A DNA stretch of 64,000 nt. It comes from Eonycteris spelaea. Its lineage: Eukaryota > Chordata > Mammalia > Chiroptera > Pteropodidae. How positions within the stretch are numbered: the first letter of the stretch is position 1; every line of letters begins with the position of its first letter. Where the stretch lies: positions 4,402,001 through 4,466,000 of the forward strand of contig PUFA01000092.1 in assembly GCA_003508835.1 (NCBI GenBank), given 5' to 3'. The notes under the pieces are model-generated. The model had not been told where the DNA came from and did not search any database. It was given only the letters and a program-made list of their open reading frames with translations. Positions 24,690-35,036 of this stretch are shown here, piece after piece. Position numbers and translations under genes: made by a program.

Positions 24690-25082
24690 AGTTTCATATA
24701 TTGATATGTAGAAGTTTTATATATTGATATGTAGGAAGATTAACAATAGAGATAGGTGGAGATGTAAAAAATGTTGGGATGTTTGAGGAAAGAGGTAAAA
24801 AAATGGGTACGTAATTTAATAGAGAAATGTGAGGAATAATCAGTGTTTTATAGACATTTAATTTAATAATGGAATTGATGTATGAATGACACATCATCTG
24901 TTATTCTCTCAGTATATATGCTGATTTTTTCAATCACCAGTTATTATAATTTTTATATCTAAACAAATGCAAAGGTATTCTTGTTTTAATTTTTTACAAA
25001 TCCTTATCCAAAGAATAAAATTAACCATTTTTAAAATATAAATTTCAATGAGTATTAATTGCCAATTTTAAGAAAAAGTTTT
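24690..25082. other. Spacer with short tandem duplication
   Basis: At 24695-24737 a unit of about 24 bases containing TATATTGATATGTAG is present twice. The rest is AT-rich and unassigned. Confidence 0.4.
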
Positions 25083-25465
25083 ATCTTGACTTTATTTCAG
25101 ATTTACAGAAAAATTTCAGAATAGTGCAAATAACTCTTTACACTCTTTACTCAGATTCCTCAAATTTTACCACATATTTGAAATCACTTTCTCTCCATGT
25201 TATACACACACATCTTTAAAAAACTTTTTTGAAAGTAAGTTACAGACAAGATTAGCTCTTTATCACTAAATACTTCTATGTGTATTTCCTAAAAACAAAG
25301 ACATTCTATAATAAAACAGAGTAATGATCAAAAATAGGAAATAAACATTGATACATTACTATTAGCTAATCTACCAACCTTATTCTAATTTCACCAATTG
25401 TTCTAATAATGTCTTTTACAGAACCAAAAATCCCAGATCATGTGTCATGTTACAGGCCATTTTTT
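25083..25465 (-). mobile_element. Old L1 3' end, antisense
   Basis: 'TTTACAGAAAAATTTCAGAA', 'CTTTACTCAGATTCCTCAAA', 'AGTAAGTTACAGACAAGA', 'GTGTATTTCCTAAAAACAAA' and 'TCACCAATTGTTCTAATAAT' occur in the order of the antisense L1M 3' UTR. No coding capacity. Confidence 0.65.
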
Positions 25466-26429
25466 AAATGCTCTGGATATTAAATGAAATTAGAGAATTA
25501 TTTGTTTTTTTTCTCCTTAGGCAAAATAACAATATAGTGGTTATGTAAGAAAATATCTTTGTTCAAGCAGTTTTAGTGCCTATACATTTCTAGACATTAA
25601 TTTAAAGTGAAACCAGGAGCCAGTTTATGTGATCTTTCTCCAGCAGTTTTCAGCTGCTCACATGCAGGGGGAGCAGTCGGCCAACTGGGTTTAAATCAGG
25701 GTTGGAGTTTGCAAGGTGAATAAGATGAAGAGATAAGGCGAGGGAATGATGATGATAATTTTGAACTGTGGAACCCAAGCTGAGTAAGGCAAAAAGTGAA
25801 GATGAAATGGACTTGCGAATGCTCAAAAGTAGGTCATCGATTGGAGGTCTTGGTGTAATTAGAGAATTGCTGCAGGGGCAAGGCAGCTGGAAGAACTGGA
25901 GGTGGGGATCAAGAGGAGAGGTCCATGAAATCAAATTTCAGAAATGGTGAGAACAGAGTATGGAGTAAGACCCAGAGATTGATGTGGAGAGGGGTGGGGA
26001 AAGAAGATAGGCTAACACAGGGCTTAAAAGAAGAGTATGGGAGTGAGGAAATCAATGAACTGAGAGGAGGCACAAGTGAGTAGGTCACCAGTAAAGTTGA
26101 CAAGAATGGGGTGAAGAGGGGATGTTGAGCCAGAGGTCAAGTCTCTGAAAAATAAGGGCATAAAAATGAGGATTTCAAAGAGGGCAAATGTTGTTAGCAT
26201 GGCTGGGGCGGGGAATTTTGAAGGAAAAAGAAGGAGAAAATGATTTAGAAACAACGATGGGGAATAAGGGAGAAATTTTCATTCCCTGGGAAATGAGAAG
26301 GCCAAGAAGGAATAGGACAGCTGTCTAAAACCATAGGAATAGTCCATTCTCAGGTGGAAAAAGAATAGGCCAGCGTTTTTTTATATCTTTTTTCATAATT
26401 ACCTCCCTACAGAACCTTTTAAGTGACAT
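25466..26429. other. G+A-rich unassigned sequence
   Basis: From 25640 to 26335 the + strand is strongly purine-rich and similar in composition and style to antisense L2 (for example 'GAGGTCAAGTCTCTGAAAAA'), but I could not place it on the L2 consensus. Short minus-strand frames here are by-products of the purine bias. Confidence 0.3.
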
Positions 26430-27302
26430 TAGTCCCCCGCCCCTTATCTGCGGGGTATATGAACCAGGACCCCCAGTGGATGCCTGAAACTGCAGATCGT
26501 GCTAAACCCTATATATACGTTTTTTTCTATATATACATATCTATGATAAAGTTTAATTTATATATGAGGCATAGTAAGAGATTAACAATCACCAATAATA
26601 AAATAGAATAATTATAACAATATATTGTAATAAAAGTTATGTGAATGTGCTCTCTCACTCAAAGTATCTTGTACTGTACTCACCCTTTTTCTTGTGATGA
26701 GGTGAGATGATACAATGCCTACGTGATGAGATACATTTACAGTTTGAGGTGTGACAACAAGACTAGCACAAATTTCTTTTTCCTTCTCCACAATTTCACA
26801 AATAGAATATTCGTCCTTACCGTAATCTCAGGAACTTCAGCATATGAGTTTTTTCTTTCCTTATTAAGTCGAGAACTTTCACCTTTCACTTAAAAGAAGC
26901 ACTTTATCGCTTCTCTTTGGCGTATCTGAATTGCTAGCATCACTATTCTTGCTCTTCGAAGACATTATTAGGTAAAATAAGGATTACTTGAACATAAACA
27001 TTGCAACACAGAGACAATTAAGCTCATAACTAAGATGGTTACTAAGCGACTGACACGCAGGGTGCATACACAACGTGGGCGTTAGAAAAAGGTATGATTC
27101 ATCTCATGGGCAGGATGGCGCGAGATTTCGTGATGGCGCGAGATTTCGTGATCGCGTGAGATTTCATCACACTGCTCAGAATGGCTGACGATTTCAAACT
27201 TATGCATTGTTTATTTCTGAAATTTTTCATTTAATATTTTTGGACCATAGTTTACCTCGGGTAACTAAACTGCAGAAAGCGAAACTGAAGATAAGCCGGG
27301 GT
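26430..27302 (-). mobile_element. Tigger1-type DNA transposon, internally deleted
   Basis: The left end 'GTCCCCCGCCCCTTATCTGC' and right end 'GAAACTGAAGATAAGCCGGG' are the Tigger1 inverted termini. Next to the left end lies 'CCAGTGGATGCCTGAAACTG', the element's 3' terminal sequence. On the minus strand the 5' region runs from about 27300 into the start of the transposase frame at 26965. The middle and end of the transposase are missing. CpG-rich 'GGCGCGAGATTTCGTGAT' repeats at about 27115-27165 are retained. Confidence 0.8.
26745..26965 (-). pseudogene. Tigger1 transposase N-terminal remnant
   Basis: From an ATG at 26965 the minus strand reads a Ser/Lys-rich start (SSKSKNSDASNSD), then the CENP-B-type helix-turn-helix region recognisable as 'KVL..LS.' and 'YAEV'-like segments. 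It has small deletions and stops and ends near 26745, where the element jumps to its 3' terminal sequence. The catalytic DDE domain is absent, so it cannot be an active transposase. Confidence 0.65.
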
Positions 27303-27639
27303 GGGAGCGGGAGATGTACTGTCTCCTAATTGCCCCACCCTCACCATGAAATCTTCATATGATGTATCTACAATATACCTGTTTATGTGCTGTATTTATA
27401 TCTGTGCTCGATACCTGAAAAGAGTAAAAATTTTTGTCTCCCCCAAGAATTACTTTTTGTCCCTTTGGAGGCTATATTGCCCCCATTGAGACAATGCAGG
27501 GATAGGCTGAGGTGATTACAATGTGACTGTCAAAAATAAATACAGACTTAGTAAGGAGATACTATTCAAAGAGATTGTGAAAGGGGAGAAAGGACTGTTT
27601 TTTAAGAGTGTGTTGCTCAGGTATAATTCAACTGTGTCA
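27303..27639. other. Unique sequence, nothing recognised
   Basis: No repeat or exon recognised. Confidence 0.3.
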
Positions 27640-27800
27640 CCTCCTTGGTAGAAGCTGAATGGGGACAGCATTTTAGCTCAGTGTAAAGAAGTTTCTAAGA
27701 GTCAGAATTTTCTGAAGGTGAGTGGATTGATATTGCTGGGCACTGGATTTGTTCAAGCAACTACAGAGATGCCATTGAGGTAGTCATGTGTCACAAGATT
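27640..27800 (+). mobile_element. CR1/L3-type LINE 3' fragment
   Basis: 'AAGAAGTTTCTAAGAGTCAG', 'CTGGGCACTGGATTTGTTCA', 'AGCAACTACAGAGATGCC' and 'ATTGAGGTAGTCATG' follow the CR1/L3 3' pattern ('...ctggaggtcttcaagcagaggctgg...'). Very old. Confidence 0.5.
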
Positions 27801-28311
27801 GGCTCAAGACATGGACTGGAAGACCTGTTTGAACATGGGACTTTAAAAGCATAAGACACTGAGAACATAACTGTCTCCTTTGGAAAATATCTTGAGCTTT
27901 GCTTTTCAAATAAACTTCCTCAGCAAGTTTAATCTCAAATCTGAGACCTGGCACTATATTTGAATTTCTCACTCCCAATGCCCTCTGAGGTCTGGCTCTG
28001 CACACTGGTTCTGGGGAGGCAACAGAATTCTTACCTAAAGATCCAGGAACCCTAAAAACCAAAGAAGAAAACAGAGCTAAAACATAAGCAGGTAAAGTGA
28101 GTTTTAAGTTGAGGGGTCTCTGTAGGGCTGGGATAGGTCTGGGAATCTGAAGGAGGGAGGAAAGAGTAACTGAGTTAAAAGTGGGTTGGTGGGTAAGAAG
28201 TTGTGGACACCTCCCTACAACACTTTCTCCCTATAGGAGCCAGGGGGACTCACAGGGCATGATGGGAAGGTATACATTTACACCTCTCAAGTAGCGTTCT
28301 CACACTATGCC
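27801..28311. other. Unique sequence, nothing recognised
   Basis: A 92-codon minus-strand frame (28062-27784) has no recognisable domain. No repeat named. Confidence 0.3.
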
Positions 28312-28365
28312 CTTGGTCAGTGTACTTAATTTATCCTCCTGGGCCTCTAGGTCTTATCTATGAAT
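28312..28365 (+). mobile_element. MIR fragment interrupted by MER1
   Basis: 'CCCTTGGTCAGTGTACTTAA' and 'TCTTATCTATGAATGATGGG' are the MIR core. It stops where the MER1-like element begins. Confidence 0.5.
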
Positions 28366-28562
28366 GATGGGGTCCCCAGATCAGTACCTGTCCATGGTCT
28401 ATTAGGAACAGGCCACACAGCAGGTGAGCAGTGGGCAAGCAAGCAAAGCTTCATCTGTATTTGCAGCCACTCCCGCAGCGCTAGCTCCTCTTCATATCAT
28501 CAGGCACTAGATTCTCATAGGAGCACTGGTCCCTGGTGCCAAAAAGGTTGGGGATCACTGCT
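28366..28562. mobile_element. hAT-Charlie MITE, MER1-like
   Basis: 'GTCCATGGTCTATTAGGAAC', 'AGGCCACACAGCAGGTGAGC', 'TAGATTCTCATAGGAGCACT' and 'GCCAAAAAGGTTGGGGATCA' match the MER1 termini and interior. Roughly 200 bp, so an internally deleted MER1B-like copy. No transposase. Confidence 0.8.
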
Positions 28563-29379
28563 CTAGAAGGTTCCAGATAGTTTTACAGGTCTCCTCTCAG
28601 TGGTAGAGTTTTGGGATTCTCTCAAGTTTGCATAATTTTTTTCAGATTCTTATTCCTATAGAACATATTCATTATTCTTAAAAAAGAAAAAAAATGAATA
28701 CAGTAGGATTTACATGCCCCATTTCTCACTTCTTTTGTGAGCTATTTTTTTCCACTTGATTACCAGAATCTTGAATAATTGTAGTTTTCTTTTTAATTTT
28801 CTTGATTGAGGAAATTTTGTGCACTGCATAAAATTTGTTTTGCAATCTATTTATGTTTGGATTTTAAGTTAAATACTAAAAACCCCCAACTTAATTTTTG
28901 TCACTAAGTAAATTTAAACATGTTCTATTTAATTTCTAACGAAAGAACTCAAAAAGAAAATACCTCCTGTAATCTCATATACTGAATTTTAATTAAATAT
29001 GGAATTTGGCTTCATATCATGCATAAAAAATCATAAGGGCAACTTAGAAAAAAAACCTCTTTTGATGTATTTTAGTTAAAATCTTCAGCTCTGAACTAAA
29101 CAACTGTTTAATTCCTTTCCTAAATAGAAATTAAGAAAATTGTTTTAACAAGTTTGCAGTTTGAGGAATCCATTAGTGGATTTCACCAATCTTCTCTTGA
29201 GTATACACAGAATATTTTAAATCTTATATTTTAACTTAGTTAATTTAACAATTGGGTTTCTATTATCTGCCAGGCGAGAGGCTAAGAATATGAAAGTGAG
29301 GACAGCTAGTCTCTGCTCTAGAGGAACTTAACTGTGTTCTCCAAAGAGCCAGCCTGTCAAAAGTCTCAGCTGGTTGGTT
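28563..29379. other. AT-rich unique sequence
   Basis: No recognised repeat or exon. Confidence 0.35.
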
Positions 29380-29515
29380 GTACAGTCTGATTATCTGAGT
29401 CGAACTCCAGCTCCACCTTTTTACTAGCTGCAAAACATTAAACAGTTTGTTTACTCATTCAGAGTTTTAATTTCTTCATCTGCCATAAAAGGAGTAAACA
29501 AGAACCTCAAAAGAA
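29380..29515 (+). mobile_element. MIR SINE
   Basis: 'GAACTCCAGCTCCACCTTTT', 'TACTAGCTGCAAAACATTAA', 'TTTAATTTCTTCATCTGCCA' follow the MIR consensus. Confidence 0.7.
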
Positions 29516-29574
29516 TATTCTGGCTAAACTATTTCTAATAATGTTTAGAGTGTGTTAAGTATTTAGAATGTGTT

Positions 29575-29900
29575 TGTGATGACCCTTTTTAATATGTTAA
29601 CTTGGTCAGGCTACAGCCCCACGTTTTTCAACCAAACACTAATCTAGATGTTATAATAAAGGTGTTTCATAGATGCGATTAAAGATCATAATCAGTTATT
29701 TTAAATAAGAGAGATTATCCTAGATGATCTGGGTGGACCTAATTCAATCAGTTGAAAGGCCTTAAAATCTGGAATAAGACTACTCTGAGAAAGAAGAGAT
29801 TATGCCTATGGACAATGACTTCAGCCTGTGCAGGAGAGTTCCAGCCTATCCTATGGATTAGTGCCTTTATAAAGAGACACCTTTCTTATATAGGAGAGAG

Positions 29901-29936
<36 letters not shown>

Positions 29937-30113
29937 TGCTTCCTCTCTCTCTTTCTGTGAGGAAAGCAGAAAGAGAGCTCTCACCAGAGCCCAATCATGC
30001 TAGCACTCTGAGCTCAGGCGTCCCAGCCTTCAGAACTGTGAGAAATAAATATTTGTTGTTAAAGCAACCAGTCTATGAAATTCTTGTTATCGCAGCCCAA
30101 ATAACAAATTAGC
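29575..30113 (+). mobile_element. MaLR LTR, chimeric MLT1/MST appearance
   Basis: The left part to about 29865 follows MLT1 ('CCAAACACTAATCTAGATG', 'CAATCAGTTGAAAGGCCTTA', 'GAGTTCCAGCC'). The right part follows MST-type LTRs ('GATTAGTGCCTTTATAAAGA', 'TCAGAACTGTGAGAAATAAA', 'GTTATCGCAGCCCAAATAAC'), including the AATAAA polyadenylation signal at about 30045. A GA microsatellite interrupts it. It may be a nested or recombinant copy. Confidence 0.65.
29893..29933 (+). repeat. (GA)n microsatellite
   Basis: GAGAGAG with one TCAGAG interruption, about 40 bases, inside the MaLR LTR. Confidence 0.9.
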
Positions 30114-30289
30114 AGGCCCAGATTTTCTGTTCTCCCTGAGGCCTGGTTATTTAGTTATTCATTCTGTGACTTACTCAGCAGGCTGTCAGTAAGTTCTTTT
30201 GTTATCTATTGCTTACATTTTAACATATTTGGTTTTTATTCCCTGCAACTAAAACAACTCTAATTGCTACTCTAGGATTTTTGCCCTGA
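30114..30289. other. Short unique spacer
   Basis: Nothing recognised. Confidence 0.3.
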
Positions 30290-31000
30290 CTTCTTTTCTC
30301 TCCTCATTGCATATGATCTTCCTGGGCATCCTATTCCTTCTGTGGCTTTAGCCTCTACCTACCTGTTCTCTACCCCTTATTAATATCTTCAGCCTAGAGT
30401 TCCTCATGAGCCCTCTATCTGCACCTGTAATTACCTAACTACTCTTCTCTTGGACTGCTCTCAGGAACCCAGAACCCAACATGTCCCAGAGTGAACTTGT
30501 GGACTTTCTCCTCAAATCCGTTGTCCTTCTCCATTCTCGAATTCAGTGATGGACACCACCATCTTCTCAGTCGCTCCAGCCAAACGCCTCCTCCTCCCCA
30601 TCCCCTTGACAGACTAGCAATTGCCTGGCCCTGTTGATTCCTGTTCTTAGTGCCATCTACTTCTCTCTCCCCTTATCCCTGACTCAGGCCCTCAGAGTGG
30701 CCTGGGCCATTGTGGTAGTCTCTCAACTTTCATCCATTCTCATCTCCCTCTCCCTTTCCATCTATTTGCTCCGATCCACACATTTGAGTCTTGCCTGTTT
30801 CTAAAGCAATTTGATCAATTATCTTCCCTGTTTAAAATCTGTCTCTCCTGTAGCCTATGTGAAAATGGTAAACTCAACATGAAAACAAAGCCTCCCAGAT
30901 CCTACCTCTTTCTGATTTCTTCAAAGTGACTGCTATAAAATGACACATCTCCTTCAATATCAAAATGGCTGAATGTCTTTCTTCCTTTCCATGTTCTCCC
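30290..31000 (+). mobile_element. L2 LINE, sense copy
   Basis: C/T-rich sense L2 covering the end of the reverse-transcriptase frame and the 3' UTR: 'AACCCAACATGTCCCAGAGT', 'TGGACACCACCATCTTCTCA', 'CATCCATTCTCATCTCCCTC', 'CTACCTCTTTCTGATTTC'. All frames are interrupted. Confidence 0.65.
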
Positions 31001-31156
31001 CATCCCTCTTACCCCTCACGATCACACTGAAAATTCCGGGGGTTACTCAAACCAGGACTTACCCCATTTTAAGTACACTGGTAGGAGGCGAAGAGAACAG
31101 AGCAAGCCAGCTCTGCAGGGACATCCTGGGCTCTGCAGCTGTCATTGCTGTAGTGG

Positions 31157-31170
31157 CCACAAGGTGGCAG
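31157..31170 (+). promoter_or_regulatory. CTCF-like motif
   Basis: CCACAAGGTGGCAG fits the core CTCF consensus CCASYAGRKGGCRS with one mismatch (A in place of C/T at the fifth base). It lies in unique DNA between two L2 fragments. Occupancy cannot be judged from sequence. Confidence 0.4.
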
Positions 31171-31319
31171 TGATTCTCCAGTGGCCACTGTTACCCCTGA
31201 ACTTGGGGCGTGGGGAGGAAGTAGGGCTGGGGAGGAACAGCACACTCCTGGGAGACTGCTGGTAGGTTCCACCTCAACCCGGCTCTTGTACAGCTGCCAC
31301 CTTATGATGAAACGATGTT

Positions 31320-31610
31320 TACAGATTTGAGTCTTGTCTCTTCCCCTGGAGCCTCTTCTGACTCACTGCATTCAGGATTCTCTTTCTTCCTGGGTATCCT
31401 GCCCCATTGTGGCTGAGCAACCTGCCCTCAGCAGTTACTGCCTAAACCTCCATCCAGTCTTTGCACCCTCCCCCAGGCATGCCTTCACGTCATTCTGGCT
31501 GGGCCCAGGTATCCTACCTCAGTTGCATAAACTCTGAGCTTCACAGCTCTGCCTCCTTCTTTAGAACTTTCCTCCTTAACCTCAGGGTACAGGAAATCCT
31601 CACTCTCTTT
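31320..31610 (+). mobile_element. L2 LINE 3' fragment
   Basis: 'CTTCCCCTGGAGCCTCTTCT', 'CCTCCATCCAGTCTTTGCAC' and 'CTTCTTTAGAACTTTCCTCC' have the style and order of the L2 3' UTR. It may belong to the same insertion as 30290-31000. Confidence 0.5.
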
Positions 31611-31994
31611 CTTGGTTCTTGTCACAGAAGAAAGGGTGGAAACACTACCAATTTTCCAGAACATTGACTGAGCAAGCACTCCCTCCCAAAAACTAGAGCA
31701 CAGACAGAAGGGTCAGATTTTGGAAGGAAGAAGGACATGCAGTTCTACTTCTAAGAAAAGAGAGAAGGAGATTAAATGGGTAGATGCTCTTGGAAGGAAG
31801 AAACTTTGGGAGACCTGGAGCCAGTTTCCCTCCATATTTTCATTATGAAATAGTTACAGGTGTCATGTCTATAAATGGGGAGACTATTAAAGGCAAAGCA
31901 CATTGGCAGGGAAGGAGAACTGAGAGGGAGAGGCCAGGTGGCTGAGCCTTGTGCAAAGACTCGTGGAATTTTGAAAACCAATTGTTCACTCATC
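31611..31994. other. Unique sequence, nothing recognised
   Basis: Purine-rich; no repeat or exon named. Confidence 0.3.
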
Positions 31995-32780
31995 TATGTA
32001 TTTAAGAACTATTTATTGAGCATCTACCATGTAGTGACACTGTTTTTAGAGGTAGGGATATATCAATGAACAAAATAGAAAAAAAATCCCTGTCTTTGGA
32101 AAATATTCTCATTGGGGAGAGAGATTGAAAATAAAAAGTAAACATAACTTATAAGTGGAATGGAATGCTAGAAGGTGATATACAGATGGAAATAATAGCT
32201 CAGGATAAGGGGTATCAGATGTTGCTGTGTGGGTGGAGGAGCTGTAACTTAAAATTATAAGTCAGGTGTTCAGGGAGATCCTCATTGTCCTCAGAAACTC
32301 AAAGGAGCTGATGGAGTTCACTGATATTCCTATTGGGGGTTTGGAGTAGGGATGGGAGGGAACTGGTCAAGCAATTCAGTGGAGAGAGCAGCCAGTTAAC
32401 TTCCTGGCATAGTAATGTCACTCCTAAAGTATGTGAATTGCTGAAACAGAGAAAGAGAAAAAAATGAGATGGTTTGGGCAAGGTAGTATAATACAGGTGT
32501 AACGGAAGAGTAAGGGGGAGAAATGGAAGGAAATTGATTTGTGGTTCAAAGAACTGATTATAGAGAGGTATCCTGTGTTCCAGGTACACAGGGAGGGCAG
32601 AAGAAACAGGGAGGTCTAGAAAAGAAGGAAGGGGGCTTAGTAGAAGTTGTCAGAGTGGGAGAGGTGGGAGGATTATATGGATAAATAGTGGGTATCTGGG
32701 TTAGAATTTGAGATGTCATTGGTGGAATAGTTCAAAGTGATGACAAAGTCAAGATTGTGGCCTTGGGAGTGAATCGCAAA
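31995..32780 (-). mobile_element. L2 LINE, antisense
   Basis: 31995-32270 is clear antisense L2 3' end ('CTATTTATTGAGCATCTACC', 'GATATATCAATGAACAAAAT'). The purine-rich continuation to about 32780 probably belongs to the same copy but cannot be placed base by base. Confidence 0.6.
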
Positions 32781-33239
32781 CTTGGCTTGGTGTGGGCTGA
32801 CGTGTGGTACTTCTCCATGCATAGTAAACCACAGCTACAACTCCGCTCTTCTGAAAGGGGTTTAGTTTATAGTCAGTACTATAGAAAATTTCTCTCATGC
32901 TTTACCAACAAATGCACAATAAAATTCAATATTCTCTCTAAAACAGTTAGGGATATATGAGTGCCTGCTAAGAAATATTCTAGGGCAAACAAAATTGTAT
33001 TTACAAATGGTAGAGAATTTAAAATCCCCCACCAATCCACTCATTTTTCTTATAAGAGATGGATTATTTTGTTCTCTTCTAGGAGAATGAAGCCTGTCTG
33101 TATTTACGCAAATCTTGGTGAGAGACATTATAAGGGTGCTGAGGTTGAAGCCATAGCAGATTACTATTTCTCAGTGTTTAAAATGATTGGGAAAGGAATT
33201 AATAAATGGTTTTAGATCAGCTAATTATTTGTTGTGGGG
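32781..33239. other. Unique sequence, nothing recognised
   Basis: A short plus-strand frame of 84 codons (32961-33215) has no domain. Confidence 0.3.
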
Positions 33240-34640
33240 AAAAATAGCTAAAATAGACATTACCTTTTATACTAAATTAAATTCTAGACAGATTTTTTTA
33301 TGGATATTGAGATTATAAAAGTACTGGAAGAAAATATGAGAATATTAATATATTTTAAGGACAGGAAAGGTTTAAAGCTACAACATCAAAGACAAAAAAC
33401 CAAAATCCACTATTAAGAATTTGCCACTTAAAAATGTAACAGATTTTTGCAACAAAAATATCAAATTAAAATAAAAATATAGAAAAGATGTGTGCATGTA
33501 TGTGTATAAGGGGATGGGATGGGAATTTGCAATATCCCTAACATCTAAAGCATTCTTCATATGTGCAAGAAAGACAAAACCTTTCATAGAAAAAACAAAG
33601 AACACAAATGAGCAATCCAATAAAAAAGAAATACAAATAAATGATACACGGATATTTAAATATAAAGTTTAGGTAGTAATAAAGAAATGCAAATAGTTTT
33701 GCAAAGATTAAAAGCACAGCATTGAAGAGCATGTGGGAAAAGTGCACTCACAGGTCTGTCACTGATGAAACTCTTGATCGGGATAGTCTTGAGGGGTGGG
33801 GCAGGAAATACAGTTAAGTTTTCCAAAATTTAGTAGGTTAAAGAAATGAACACTTATTATCTCACAAGTTCCATCAGTTAGGAATCTGGGTGCAGCTTAA
33901 TGAGGCTCTGTAGCTCAGGGTCTCTCTTAAGGTTGCAATTAAGAGGGTAAGTGAGGGAGCAGTCATCTCAAGGCCGAACCAGGGGAGGGTCCACTTTCCT
34001 GCTGGTAACAGGTCTCAGGTCCTCTCTGGCTATTGGCCAGAGACATCAATCTAGCCCACACTCAAGTTCACATATTTGAAGTACATGTTAAAGGCTGCTC
34101 ACCCCAAGAGTCAATTTGGCAATATGTATCAAAAGCAAAAAAAAGTGTACATTCCTTTGACACATTAGTTCTAATACTTAGATTTATCTCAAGGAAATAA
34201 TTGAATGCATGCACAAAGCTGGGAATGCAAGAATGCTTTTTATGGAATGGCATATAATATAATGAAACGAGAACAACCAAATGTCAATAGTCTTGTTTAA
34301 ATGAATAGGTTATAGCTACACAACAGAACAGTATGCAGCAATGAAAAGTTATGTAGATGAATGCAGCGTAATCCAGAAAGCTATTAGTAAGATATTACTG
34401 AAATGAAACATAAAATTGAAAATATCTTTAAAATGCATGCTTTTTATAAAGTATTAAATATATATACAGGAAAAAAATCTGGAACGACAGACTCTGAAAT
34501 ATTGACCATGACTATTTCTTTGTTTTTTCTTACTTCTGAATTTTCCTTAATTCTCCTTAATTCATATGATTTCCATTTTCTACAATGGAGATATCAATTT
34601 TATAGCAAAATGAGCCAATACTTGAAATGAAAAGCCAGAA
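33240..34640 (+). mobile_element. Old L1 (L1M type), late ORF2 to 3' UTR
   Basis: 33240-33795 corresponds to late ORF2 ('AACAGATTTTTGCAACAAAA', 'AAGAAATGCAAATAGTTTTG'). It is interrupted by an MLT1 fragment and resumes at about 34080 ('AGAGTCAATTTGGCAATATG', 'AATGCTTTTTATGGAATGG', 'GCAGCAATGAAAAGTTATGT', 'TTTCTACAATGGAGATATCA'). Heavily mutated. Confidence 0.7.
33798..34072 (-). mobile_element. MLT1-type MaLR LTR fragment
   Basis: 'ACTTATTATCTCACAAGTTC', 'GGCTCTGTAGCTCAGGGTCT' and 'TCTCTGGCTATTGGCCAGAG' are antisense MLT1. It sits inside the older L1. Confidence 0.55.
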
Positions 34641-34683
34641 CACCAACTTTGCTCGCTAATAGTAACACTGCCCATTTGGACTG

Positions 34684-35036
34684 CGTCTTTGTCAGTTTGG
34701 GCTGCTGTAAGGAAAATACCATAGGCTGTGGCTTAAACAACTCACATTATTTCTCACAGTTCTGAAGGCTGGGGAGTTCAAGATCAAGGCGCTGGCAGAT
34801 TCCCTGGTGAGAACTTGCTCCCTGGTTCATAGACAGTGGTCTTCGGGCTGTGTCCTCACAGGTTGGAAGTGGTGAGGGAGCTCTCTAGGGTCTCTCTTAT
34901 GAGGTTACTAATCCCGTTCATAAGGGCGTCGTCCTCACAGCCTAATTACTTCCCAAAGGCCCAACATCCAAATATCATCACACTGGAGGTTTCGACATGT
35001 GAGTTTTGGAGGAACACAAACATTCGGTCCATCGCA
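34684..35036 (-). mobile_element. MST-type MaLR solo LTR
   Basis: About 353 bp, near full length. On the minus strand it starts TGCGATGGACCGAATGTTTG and ends 'GCCCAAACTGACAAAGACG'. It carries a degraded polyadenylation signal region ('GAGAAATAATGTGAG'). The five bases flanking it (GACTG left, GACCA right) match at three positions, a possible decayed duplication. Confidence 0.8.
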
